From NCBI GenBank assembly GCA_944362695.1, contig CALVTQ010000075.1, positions 1 to 38,175 of the forward strand: DNA of 38,175 bases, in the 5' to 3' direction. Position 1 is the first letter of the stretch; each line of letters opens with the position of its first letter. This stretch comes from an uncultured Clostridia bacterium (GTDB lineage Bacteria; Bacillota; Clostridia; Christensenellales; Aristaeellaceae). The translations under genes were made by a program, and so were the position numbers. This document shows, in pieces, positions 24,597-34,385 of the stretch. The notes beneath the pieces were generated by a model, which ran no database searches, was not told the origin of the DNA, and saw only the letters and a list, made by a program, of their open reading frames with translations.

Positions 24597-24635
24597 ACGC
24601 GCTCGCGGAGAAATCCGGCGGGCGCGTCTTTTTTT
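24597..24635 (+). terminator. Intrinsic terminator after the MBL gene
   Basis: ACGCGCTC (24597-24604) pairs with GGGCGCGT (24620-24627), with one wobble, followed by C and seven T residues. Confidence 0.8.
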
Positions 24636-24837
24636 GCGGGCAGTCGGGTAAAGCAAATGCGTACAGCATGCATGGGTGTATGGCATGAGCTAATCGTGCA
24701 GAAAACATGTATAAAATTCAATTGAAGCGCACATATATGCAGAAAAATGCTGTGTGCAAAGGAAAATAATAGGTTTAGCACTTATATTGCAGATTTTTTC
24801 ATCATATAGAAACGTGTGAAAAATCGGAAAAAATATG

Positions 24838-24865
24838 TTGAAATTCGATGCTTATCGACGATAAG
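24838..24865 (+). promoter_or_regulatory. Palindrome over a possible -10 (candidate operator)
   Basis: CTTATCGACGATAAG (24851-24865) is a perfect 7+1+7 palindrome. TTGAAA at 24838-24843 lies 16-17 bases before its right arm (GATAAG/ATAAGT), so the palindrome would cover the -10 of a weak promoter. Confidence 0.4.
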
Positions 24866-24909
24866 TGTTAAGTTATGAAACATTCAAGCGCCAAGATTTT
24901 GCTAATATG

Positions 24910-24928
24910 AAATTTATTTAATAAATTT
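24910..24928. promoter_or_regulatory. AT palindrome upstream of the adhesin promoter
   Basis: AAATTTATTTAATAAATTT is a perfect 9+1+9 palindrome, 13 bases upstream of the -35 at 24942. It is a candidate operator or a bent-DNA element. Confidence 0.4.
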
Positions 24929-24941
24929 GCAAAAAAATACA

Positions 24942-24970
24942 TTGATAATCTCAACATTCGCGTATAAAAT
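24942..24970 (+). promoter_or_regulatory. Promoter at the end of the AT-rich island
   Basis: TTGATA (24942-24947), a 17-base spacer, then TAAAAT (24965-24970). It is the best candidate promoter for the adhesin, giving a long leader of 500-590 bases. Confidence 0.6.
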
Positions 24971-25096
24971 GATAAAAACGATCATATGGGGATAAGAAAT
25001 GAATATCTGCATAAATATAACAAACAAAAAAGCATTATGTGCTAAATGACGCGCTGCGATGGATTGCACACGGGCGCGAAGAAAGGGGTGTGACAC

Positions 25097-25480
25097 ATGC
25101 GAACATGGCAGATGGCGGCGGTTTGGGCCGTCATGCGGGTGCTGGGGCTCGCGCGCAGCGGGGCGGGGGAATCTGCCTTGCCAGGCGAGCCAATGGCAGC
25201 GGGCTGCCGGATGAGCGGCGCAGCAGGCGTGCGGATGCCGGGGCTGTGGGCGCATGTGCGGCGGGAAGCGAAGATGCCGCCTGGGCAGACAGCCGGGCCG
25301 GTGGCAGCAATGAAATTTCCGCCCGGAATGATTAAACCGACTGCGGTCGGCATGACACAAAAGGCGTGCATGCGGCAGGCAGACGGACGGAAATACAGGA
25401 AAAATGCAGCGGCCTTTCGCTGCGATTTGAGCGAAATGACACAGGAGCGGCTGACAGCCGAAAACGGAGGATGCAGATGA
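25097..25480 (+). CDS. Doubtful 127-aa Met/Ala/Gly-rich open frame in the adhesin leader
   Basis: ATG 25097 has GGGG eight bases upstream. The frame ends in an ATGA overlap with ATG 25477, which is in frame with the adhesin. The product is Met-, Ala-, Gly- and Arg-rich with no recognisable domain or membrane segment, and it contains dispersed palindrome copy 5. It could be a coupled leader peptide or simply an open frame in GC-rich leader DNA. Confidence is low. Confidence 0.22.
   Translation: MRTWQMAAVWAVMRVLGLARSGAGESALPGEPMAAGCRMSGAAGVRMPGLWAHVRREAKMPPGQTAGPVAAMKFPPGMIKPTAVGMTQKACMRQADGRKYRKNAAAFRCDLSEMTQERLTAENGGCR
25337..25352. repeat. Dispersed palindromic element, copy 5
   Basis: CCGACTGCGGTCGGCA: arms CCGAC and GTCGG around TGCG, preceded by ATTAAA, in the adhesin leader. 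Confidence 0.45.
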
Positions 25481-25563
25481 AGGGATATCCCGATGGGCTG
25501 AACAGCCGGAAAAGAAACGCAAACAGCACGGCGCGCACGGACACGGGCCGCGAAGGAGGAAAC

Positions 25564-25896
25564 ATGATGAACATGGAATGGCGCAGAGTGATCAGCCTGA
25601 TGCTGACGGTCGTGATGCTGCTGGGCATGATGCCCACGAACGCGATCGCCGAGGCTGTGACAATTGCGACGGACGATGAGGCGACCGCGGTTGTCGAGAC
25701 GATACCGGAGGAAACGCCTGTCGTGACGGAAGCGCCGACGGAAGCACCTGTCGTGACGGAAGCACCGACGGAAGCGCCTGTTGAGACGGAAGCACCGACG
25801 GAAGCGCCTGTTGAGACGGCAGAGCCGGAAGAAACGGCTGAACCGGAAGTGACGGCAGAGCCGGAAGCGACGGCAGAGCCGGAAGCGACGGGCTGA
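25564..25896 (+). pseudogene. Adhesin segment 1: signal peptide and Pro/Glu/Thr repeats
   Basis: 110 aa as read. Residues about 1-30 form a signal peptide (basic start, VISLMLTVVMLLGMM core, AIAEA cleavage-like site). Then come about three 30-base direct repeats (PVVTEAPTEA type, 25717-25806) and 18-base repeats (AEPEAT type, 25837-25890). The reading frame ends at TGA 25894, created by one extra G at the end of the last 18-base unit: deleting it restores TAEPTPVAP and joins segment 2. Confidence 0.75.
25717..25890 (+). repeat. Tandem 30-base and 18-base repeats in the adhesin N-terminus
   Basis: Three near-identical 30-base units start at 25717, 25747 and 25777, then a partial one. Three 18-base units start at 25837, 25855 and 25873. 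All units are multiples of three, so copy-number change keeps frame. Confidence 0.75.
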
Positions 25897-28470
25897 ACCG
25901 ACCCCGGTCGCGCCTGCTGCTGGAGGCGCCGCAGATCTGAACGGCGACGGCATCGCGGACGGCGTATACGTCGCGGACGGGACGGGTGCGCTCGTGGGCA
26001 TCGACACAAACGGCGACGGCGTGGCTGACCTGACGCTCGCGGGCGAGGCCATCGCCACCCCGCAGCCGACGGAGAACCCGTACCCGCCGGTTGGGACGAA
26101 CGTCGACCTCAACGGCGACAGCACCTATGACGGCGAATACATCGACACGAACGGCGAAGGCGTCAGCGACGGCATTGACATCGACGGCGACCATCGCATC
26201 GACCTCGATGTGAACGGCGAGCCCGTGGAGGGCGGCACCGCCGACTGGAACTTCGACAAGGTCTGGGACGGCGTGTACGTCATCGTGAGAAAAGTGAATA
26301 ACGGCGACGAGATTCGCATCATATACGGCATTGATTGGAACGACGACGGCATCGCGGATATCGACCTCGACGGCAAGCCGATGGTCGGCGGCGCGGCTGA
26401 CCCGAACGGCGACAAGGTCTCCGAGGGCGTCTACGTGGACGAGGACGGAGACGGCATCGCCGACGGCATCGACGCGGACGGCGACGGCAAGGCCGACCTG
26501 ACGCTGGATGGCGCGCAGATCGCCGCTGAGGCGACGGCTGAACCCACTGTCGAGCCGAGCGTTGAGCCGAGTATTGAGCCGACTGTTGAACCGAGCGTTG
26601 AGCCCAGCATCGAGCCGAGCGCTGAGCCGGTCATGGAGCCGGTCGCGGGTGCGGAGGCTGTGATTGATGGCGTCGTCGCGGGCGTGTATGTGGATATGGA
26701 GCGCGACGGTGTCGTGGACGGCATCGACGTGAACGGCGACGGCATCGCGGATATGACCGTGGAGGGCGTGCCCAAGGCGGGCGGCGTCGTGATGAAGGAT
26801 GGCGCTGTGTTCGGCGTGTACGTCGCGGACGCGAACGGCGTTGTCGTGGGCATCGACTGGAGCAAGCCGCGCGACAAGCAGGCCGACATCGACCTTGACG
26901 GCAACCCGATCGTGGGCGGCGACGCGCGCATTGACGGCGAGCTGAAGGGCGTGTATGCCGCTTACGGCGACGGCATTGCCATTGACTGGAACGAAGATAT
27001 GAAGCCCGACGTGACCCTCGAGGGCGCGCCCATTGCTGGCGGCACTCCGGTCGACGGTGAGGGTGTGTTTGCCGCGGGCGAAAACGGCGACGTGACGGGC
27101 GTGGACTATAACGGCGACGGCAAGGCCGACGTGCTGCTGGACGGCACGGCTGTCGTGGGCGGCAGCGCGCGCACGGGCGGCGTATACATTGACGCGGACG
27201 GCGACGGCATCGCGGACGGCATCGACGTAAACGCGGACGGCGTGGCCGACAGGAGCCTGACCGGCGAGAGCATGGCCGGGGGCGCGGCGGACTACAACAA
27301 CGATGGCCGCATGGACGGCGTGTATGTCGCGGACGCGGCGGGTGCGCTTGCGGGCATCGACATCGACGGCGACGGCGAGGCGGAGCGCGCGCTCAACGGT
27401 TACATGCTGCCGGAGACCGTGCTGTATTTCGACACGGCGGGGAACATGACCGACAAGGCGAATGCGAGCGGCTTCGTGATATACAAGGATATCGACGGCG
27501 ACGGCGTGGCGGACTGCGTCTACATGAACGGTGACAGCGAGCAGGCCGTCCCGCTCAGCGATCCGTACGGCGAATTCAGAGTGCAGGCGGCCGAGCACAC
27601 CGACCTGAACAACGTGGTTACCGGGCTGAGCATCAAGGATCAATACGGCAACGAGCTGGCGGGCGGCAACACGATCCAGCTCGATCCGACGACGCAATAC
27701 AAGATCAAGCTCAACTTCGCGGAATACAACGAGAAAACGCAGATCGGCTTTGACTCGAGCGGCGGCATTACATACAAGCTGCCGGAAGGGTTCACGCTGC
27801 TCAACAGCGACGACACGATCACCATCGACGCCAAGGACAGCGCGGGCGTTGTCCATCAGGTCGAATTCAAGGTGGATTTCAACGGCAACAACGTGACGTT
27901 TACGCCGATCACGCAGGGCGAGGATCTCAATGTGCTGCTGACGGCGAACAACGCGACATTCAACGTCGAAATGGACGTCAGATGGAACGGCAGCGACCAA
28001 AACACGAGCGTTGATTTCGGCAACGGGATTCACAAGGTGATCGTCACCAACACGCCGCAGGGCGCGGGTGTCAGCAAGAGCGGCTATTACGACAAGGCGA
28101 CCGGCAAGATGGTATACACCATCACCGTGACGGCGACCGGCGACACGACGATCAGGAACCTGAAGGACACGATCACCGACCCGGATAACTGCATCAGCAT
28201 CGATCGGGATTCCTTCACATACGACCCGGCGAGCGCGGCGAGCAAAATCAACCCGAGCGTCAATGGTGATGGTGACGGATTCTCCGTGCCCGATTTTGCA
28301 ATGAGCAAGGGCGAGGCGATCAAAATCCACTACACCGCGAGCGTGAACATGCCCGCGAGCGGAAACAAGCTGAATGCGAACTCCAAGAACGCGGTGGATA
28401 TGGTGCCGGACGGCGGAACGCCGCAGCATGCGGAGACGAAGAACGATCACGAGCTGTTCGCCTACGACCC
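25893..28470 (+). pseudogene. Adhesin segment 2: Asp/Gly-rich repeats and a beta-rich head domain
   Basis: Read in frame 2 (the frame stays open to 28636, but its last 55 codons are out of register). About eleven repeats of roughly 42 aa (25935-27560) follow the pattern GVYVDxDGDGIADGID then NGDGxADLTLxGxxIxGG, resembling acidic Ca-binding DxDGDG loops. One repeat carries an inserted VEPS/IEPS proline-rich stretch (about 26530-26640). The rest (27560-28460) is a beta-rich region with Asn/Asp/Thr-rich strands (IKDQYGNELAGG, YKLPEGFTLL, VTNTPQGAGVSKSGYYD) that looks like an adhesin head or SdrD/DUF11-type domain. It has no ribosome binding site of its own. Confidence 0.7.
25899..25910. repeat. 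Dispersed palindromic element, copy 6 (diverged)
   Basis: CGACCCCGGTCG, a perfect palindrome lying two bases after the TGA that ends adhesin segment 1. Confidence 0.35.
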
Positions 28471-30905
28471 ACGCACCGGCGTATCAGGTGACGTACACGA
28501 AGAACGGCAAGACGGACAGCACGTTCACCAACACGTACGAGGCGAAGGCGGCCGTGGCGACGCTGTCGGCGAGCAAGACCGTCGAGGGCCGTCCGGCGCT
28601 GACCGTGGACAACGGCTTTGCGCAGACGGTGGATGAGAATATGCCGGCAGACGGCGAATTCGAGTTCACCGCGACGTACAAGAGCTACGCCCAGAACACG
28701 AAATCCGCAGAGGCGGCTCCGGCAAAGGTGGGCGAACCGGCCATTGGCTACAAGCAGGACGGCGCGGACGAGACACTCGCGGTTGGCGGCAGCATCACTG
28801 TGAAGAACAGCACGGACGGCGCTGTGAGCTTCCCGGAGATGACGTTCAGCGAGGCGGGCGTGTACACGTTCGAGATCGCCGAGGTTGAGGAAACCAAGAC
28901 CGGCATCACGTTTGACACGTACAAATACACCGCGACGGTCACGGTGACGGACGACACGAAGGGCCAGCTTTCGGCGAAGGTGAATTACACCAACCTGCGC
29001 GAGGTTGACGGCCAGACGGAGACGGCGGCGACATTCAGAAACGAATACGCGGCGGCTTCCGTCGGCGTCGGGCTGACGGTCAAGAAGACCGTCAACGGCG
29101 CGGCTGTCACGAACGCGGACAAGGGCAAATACACCTTCAAGCTGATGAACACGAGCCCCGGCGGCGTCAGGGTATCCGAAACCATGACGAACGGACAGGG
29201 TGTAGGCGTCGCGGCGGACGAGGTGAAGTTCTCGACGCTCACGTTCAGCGAGGCCGGTGAGTTCACGTTCATGATCACCGAGGTTCTGCCGGTCGTGGAC
29301 GGCAAAGAAGTGACCGAGAAGGACGGCGTCACATACGACACGGACACCGTATATGTGACGGTTGTGATCACGGACAAGGGCAGCGGCCAGCTCGAAAGCA
29401 GCGTGACCTACAAGAAGGGCAACGGCACAGCGAGCGAAGCCGTTCCGACGTTTGACAACACATACAGCGCGGAGGGCAAGAAGGCCATCGAGGTCAACAA
29501 GAGCCTGACGGGCCGCACGCAGACGGAGGGCGAGTTCTCCTTCAGCATGGCGCTCACCAAGGTGAACGGCGCGGCAGCTGATCTGCCCGCGGTTTACCGC
29601 ATGGTGACCGACGAGCAGACCCAGCAGAGCGCGGAGGAGGCTGTCACCTGGCCGCTGACGGCGACGAACACGGCGACCGGCAATGTGCGCTTTGACGAGC
29701 TGATCTTCAAGACGGCGGGCGAGTACGTCTTCACCATTACGGAGAATCAGCCGAAGGGCGAAGGCGATACGACCCTCACCACAAAGGACGGCGTGACCTA
29801 CGACACGCGCGCCATCACGGCGACGGTCACCGTCGCCGACGAGAACAACGACGGCAGCTTCACCATCAGCGGCCCGACGTTCAAGCGCTACGCGGATGCC
29901 GATGCCGCCGGCAATGACACGGACGGCGTAGCCGTGTCGCCCGCGACGTTTGAAAACAGCTACACGACCGGCACGGTCGAGCAGCATCTCGAGGCGAGCA
30001 AGACGCTCGGCGGGCGCACGCTCAAGGCGGACGAGTTTACGTTCAACATGACGTATCTCGGCACGACGGACACGGCGGAGACGGCGATTGTCACATACGA
30101 TAAGCCGGATGCGGAGCCGGTGAAGACGACGCTCAAGACGGGCGATGTGCTGACGGCGAAGAACGATGCCCAAGGCAAGGTGACGTTCCCGACGCTGACA
30201 TTCGCGGAGGAGGGCGATTACACGTTCCGAATCAGCAAGAAGGTCACGACGGATAACCTGAACAACAGCGGCCTGTACTATGACCGCACGACCTACACCG
30301 CGACGATCACGGTCAATGACGACGGCAAAGGCAAGCTGACCGTGGAGACGCCGGTCTACGCAAAGGACGCGGCGAGGACGCAGGAGGGCGAGACGATGCC
30401 GCTCGCGGCCCAGACGCCCACGGAGGAGACGCCCGTCACGGCGGCGTTCACCAACCGCTACGAGCCCAACGCCGTGAGCCCGATGTTCGCGGCGACGAAG
30501 GTGCTCACCGGCCGCAGCATGAATCAAAGCGAATTCAGCTTCGCCATCGTCGAGGCCAACGCGAGCTTTGAGCCCGTGAAGGATGAGAACGGCGCATACA
30601 AGACCGTGGCGACCGGCGCGAACGGAGCGGCAACCGACGTGACGTCGGTCATGGAGGGCACGACGAAGCAGCAAGCGACGGTGACCTTCAACGTCGAGAA
30701 CCTGATCTACACGAAGGACGATATCGGCACGCATTATTACGCGATGATCGAGACGAGCACGGACGGCAACGGCGTGACGGTCGATGATACGGTCGCGGGC
30801 GTCACCGTTGTGGTGACTGACCCGGGCGACGGCAAGCTCACAGCGAACGTGACCTATGCGGACGGTACGGCTCCGACGTTCACCAACACGTATTCGGCGA
30901 GCTGA
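28467..30905 (+). pseudogene. Adhesin segment 3: FctA/Spy0128-like modules 1-5
   Basis: Five modules begin near 28548, 29056, 29470, 29970 and 30471. Each has an early Lys in KxLxGR or a variant, a YTFxIxE-type strand with the catalytic-type Glu, and ends in FxNxY with the Asn that would accept the Lys isopeptide bond. Module 4 has ISKK where the others have the Glu. The segment ends in TGA 30903 between FTNTYSAS and SVSFGLTK, the normal junction of two modules. The frame is the same on both sides, so this is a nonsense change. Confidence 0.75.
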
Positions 30906-33900
30906 AGCGTGAGCTTCGGCCTGACCAAGACGCTGACCGGACGCAACATGAAGGAGAACGAGTTCACGTTCGGCCTGTACGCTGCTGACGGCACGACGCT
31001 GCTGAACACCGTGAAGAACGGCGCGGCCAACGAGAACGTGGAGAGCGGCATGACGCTGAAGGCTACGATCACAAAGGCGGGCGCGCACACGTTCTTCATC
31101 AAGGAGATCACGGACCCGCTGCCGGACAAGGTGACGTCCGACGGGCTGATCTACAAGATCGATACGAGCTTCACGGAGGATACGACGACCGGCACATTCA
31201 CCGAGGGCGCGCGCACGATCACCGTGAGCACCGACGGCGGCAGCACCTGGACTTCCGCTGGCACGATTCAGTTCACCAACACGTACACGCCGGACGCGGC
31301 ACAGGTGACGCTGGAGGCGGGCAAGACATACACCGGCATCGGCGCGAAGCTCGAGGCGGGTATGTTCGCCTTCACGCTGACGCCTGTAAGCGGCACGGAG
31401 GGCGGATGCAGCCTGACGCAGGACGAGACCGCATACAACGGCGCGGACGGCGACGCGGGCAATGTGCGCTTTGAAACGCTCGCGTTCACCAAGCCCGGCA
31501 CGTACACGTTCAAGGTCAAGGAGGCTCCGGCGAGCAGCCCGATCGCGGAGACGATGGGCGGCTCCATCGACTACGACGGCACGGTTTACGACGTGAGCAT
31601 CACGGTCACCAAGAACGCGGACACCGGCGTGCTGACGGCGGGCAAACCCATCATCACGCGCAACGGCAACGGCGTGACGCAGATGACGTTCTCCAACAAG
31701 CTGCTCAAGGCCACCGCGACGCTCAAGGCGAAGAAGACGCTCACGGGCCGCGCGCTCAACGCGGGCGAGTTCAAGTTCGAGATGACCGGCGGCAGCTGGA
31801 TGGAGCAGATTAAGCCCGTCTATGCGGTGAACGACGCGAACGGCGATGTCGATTTCGGCACGCTGACGTTCCCGAGCGCGGGCCGCTACACCTACACGAT
31901 CCGCGAGGTCGGCCCCGACAACGTGACAACCGTCGCGGACGAGGCGCTCACGACGGACGGCGTGCTCGGCGGCGTCACGTATGACGGACGGTATTACATG
32001 GTGACCTACAACGTGGAATACAACCCCGTCATGCGCCAGCTGGAGGTCGGCGAGCCGGAGATCGAGTGCTACACGACGATCGATGACTTCGTGCTGGCCA
32101 CGCAGATCCGATTCAACAACACCTACGAGGCGAAGCCTGTGACGGCTGACCTCGCGGCGAAGAAGACCATCACGGGACGCGAGCTGTTTAACAAGGAGTT
32201 TGACTTCTCGCTGACGTACGACATGTATCAGAAGACGGCGGACAGCGCAGCGCAGGCGGACAAGCCGGTTGTCGGCTATCTGCCGGAGGGCGGGAACGCT
32301 CTCGAGGCGATGAGCGGCAGTCTGACGGCGGCGAACACGGCCTCTGCTGACGGCGGCGCGGCGCACGACGTCAAGTTTCCGCAGCTGACCTTTGACACGG
32401 CGGGCGTCTACACCTTCACGATGAAGGAGACGACGACCAACGGCAGGGGCGTGACTGTCGACGAGCGCGAGCACAGTGTCATCGTGACCGTCACGGACGA
32501 TCTGAAGGGTGCGCTGCACGCGCAGGTGCTCTACGACGGCAAAGCGGCTGTCCCGACGTTTGAAAACAGCTACGAGGTCAACGGCACGACGGCGGACGTG
32601 AGCGTCTACAAGACGCTGACGGGCCAAACGCTCAACGACAACGACAACTTCAGCTTCGCGCTCACCGGTATGAACGGCACGAGCCCCGAATACAGGGACA
32701 GCGCGAAGATGGGCAGCGACCCGAATGGCAAGGTCACCTTCACGGCCATCGCGTTTGACAAGGCAGGCACGTACAGATATGCCTTGAGCGAGGTCGTGGG
32801 CGACGAGCCGGGCATGACCTACGACGACACGGTCTATTATGTGCAGATCGACGTCGTTGAGGACACGTACATGGGCACGCTGACCCCGACGGTGACGTAT
32901 TACAGGAACGCCGAATGTATCGACGCGATCGAGAACCCGGCGGACGTGGTATTCCGCAACGAATTCACACCCGTTCCGGTCGAGCAGACCTTCGATGTGA
33001 CCAAGACCCTCACGGGCCGCGCGCTCACCGATGGTGCGTTCAGCTTCAGGCTGACCGTGCCGGAGGGCGCGATGACCGGCGGGGCTGCGGCGCAGAAGGA
33101 ATACATCGTGACCAACGGCGCGGACGGCAGCGTCGTCTTCCCGGCGTTCAGCTTCGGCGAGGCGGGCGAGTACGTCTTCACGATCACGGAGCTGGCGGGC
33201 GACGAGCCGGGCATGCTCTACGACGGCAGCGTATGGACGGTGACGGTCGGTGTGGACTACAACGAGACGACCGGCATCCTCAGCGCCGCGCAGACCATCG
33301 CCAGGGACGGCAAGACGACCGGCGAGAATGGCGAAGCCCATACCGGCCTGACGTTCGCCAACCACGACATCAGGACGAGCGTGAACATCGAGGCGGCCAA
33401 GCGCGTCGACGGACGCGGCGCGTTCACGGCGGCGGACGGCGTGAAGGTTGAGGCCGGCATGCCCAAGCCGGGCGAGTTCGAATTCACGCTCGAGGGCGGC
33501 CTTGAGGGCGAGACGCCTGTGAAGATGACCGTCAGGAACGACGCGGACGGCGTGATCGACTTCGGCGCGTTCACGATCTATGAGGCGGGCCGTTACGTCT
33601 ACACCATCCGCGAGACGGGAGGAAGCGCGCTGGGCGTGACCAACGACGAGACGGTCTACACCGTGACGTACGACGTGACCTACGACGAGACGAGCTGCGT
33701 GCTCGTCGCGGGCGAGCCGGTCATCGCCGCGACGCCTGAAGCCCCGAACGCGGGCGGGATCGTCTTCCGCAACGCATTTGACGCGGGCAAGCGCGACATT
33801 CCGGTGCACAAGGTCTGGATCGACGGCAACAACGCGGACGGCTTCAGGCCGAACTTCGTGCTCATTCGCCTGTACGCGGACGGCGTTTACACCGGCATGA

Positions 33901-34208
33901 CGCTGCGCCTGGAGGCGGGCCACGGCTCGCCGGGCGTGTTCCGCGGGCTTGACGTCTACAAGGGCGATCACGAGATCGTCTACACCGTCACCGAGGATCA
34001 CGTCAGCGAATACAGCACGTGGATCAAGGGCGACGCTGCGGAGGGCTTCACCGTCACCAACACGCGCGATGTCGTCGTGCACGACACGCCGAAGACGGGC
34101 GACAGCGGCATCGGCCTGTGGCTGACGCTGGCGATGCTCTCGGTCTGCGGACTGGGCGTGATGCTCACCGGGCTTGCGCGCGGCGGAAGGAAGCGCAGGG
34201 CGCGTTGA
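30906..34208 (+). pseudogene. Adhesin segment 4: FctA-like modules 6-12, Cna-B and sortase anchor
   Basis: Seven modules begin near 30906, 31297, 31711, 32137, 32583, 32977 and 33379, all with the Lys, Glu and Asn positions. A Cna-B module follows (33790-34070: IPVHKVWIDGNNADGFRP, YTVTEDHVSEY, VTNTRD). TPKTG at 34086-34100 is a variant LPXTG sortase signal, then a hydrophobic helix and a GGRKRRAR tail. A GTG at 30909 could start it but has no ribosome binding site or signal peptide, so as a separate product it would not be exported. Confidence 0.75.
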
Positions 34209-34241
34209 TTGAGCTGACCCAAAGGACAAATACCCCATAAA

Positions 34242-34280
34242 AACGAGGCTGCTTCGCCGAAAAGCGGGGCAGCCTCGTTT
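34242..34280. terminator. Strong intrinsic terminator after the adhesin
   Basis: ACGAGGCTGC (34242-34251) pairs perfectly with GCAGCCTCGT (34268-34277), with further inner pairing, and TTTT follows. A run of A residues on the left makes it potentially bidirectional. Confidence 0.9.
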
Positions 34281-34347
34281 TGCGCGCGGGGTGCTGACCC
34301 AATAAAATCCGCCGCGAAAAAAGGGAGATTTTTGGGCGCAAATATGA

Positions 34348-34353
34348 TATAAT
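34348..34353 (+). promoter_or_regulatory. Extended -10 promoter of the ABC operon
   Basis: TATAAT with TGA directly upstream (TGATATAAT). No good -35 is seen at 17 bases. GTG 34386 lies 32 bases downstream. Confidence 0.65.
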
Positions 34354-34385
34354 GGCATGTAATTCACATAAAGGAGATCGTGAAC

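Larger units (their letters stand above)
24636..25046. other. AT-rich island upstream of the adhesin
   Basis: About 400 bases with long A/T runs, in sharp contrast with the GC-rich rest of the window. It contains no convincing protein gene, but does hold a promoter (24942-24970), two clean palindromes (24851-24865, 24910-24928) and a possible imperfect hairpin of GCACA and TGTGTGC around 24727-24758. A tiny open frame (24999-25049, 16 codons, GGGGA six bases upstream) could be a leader peptide. It may be a regulatory region, a small-RNA locus or a scar of transferred DNA. Confidence 0.6.
25564..34208 (+). pseudogene. Giant sortase-anchored pilin-domain adhesin, reading frame broken three times
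   Basis: Taken as one gene, this would encode roughly 2,880 aa. The order is signal peptide; Pro/Glu/Thr tandem repeats; about eleven Asp/Gly-rich repeats; a beta-rich domain; twelve FctA/Spy0128-like isopeptide modules; a Cna-B module; TPKTG anchor, membrane helix and basic tail. The continuity of domains across the breaks shows one ancestral gene. The breaks are an extra base at the GGG 25890-25892 (frame 1 to 2), an extra base near the CCC 28468-28470 (frame 2 to 3) and an in-frame TGA at 30903-30905. The remaining frame is otherwise clean over thousands of bases, so the lesions are recent or artefactual. ATG 25564/25567 follows AAGGAGG; ATG 25477, also with a GGAGG, would add 29 residues. 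Its likely role is surface adhesion. Confidence 0.8.

Noticed and set aside
25717-25890. CRISPR-like array
   Set aside because: The repeats are contiguous coding units without spacers and translate to Pro/Glu/Thr repeats.
30903-30905. TGA read through or recoded as an amino acid in the adhesin
   Set aside because: TGA is the normal stop of most genes here, no selenocysteine-type element is seen downstream, and two frameshifts in the same gene would not be explained.
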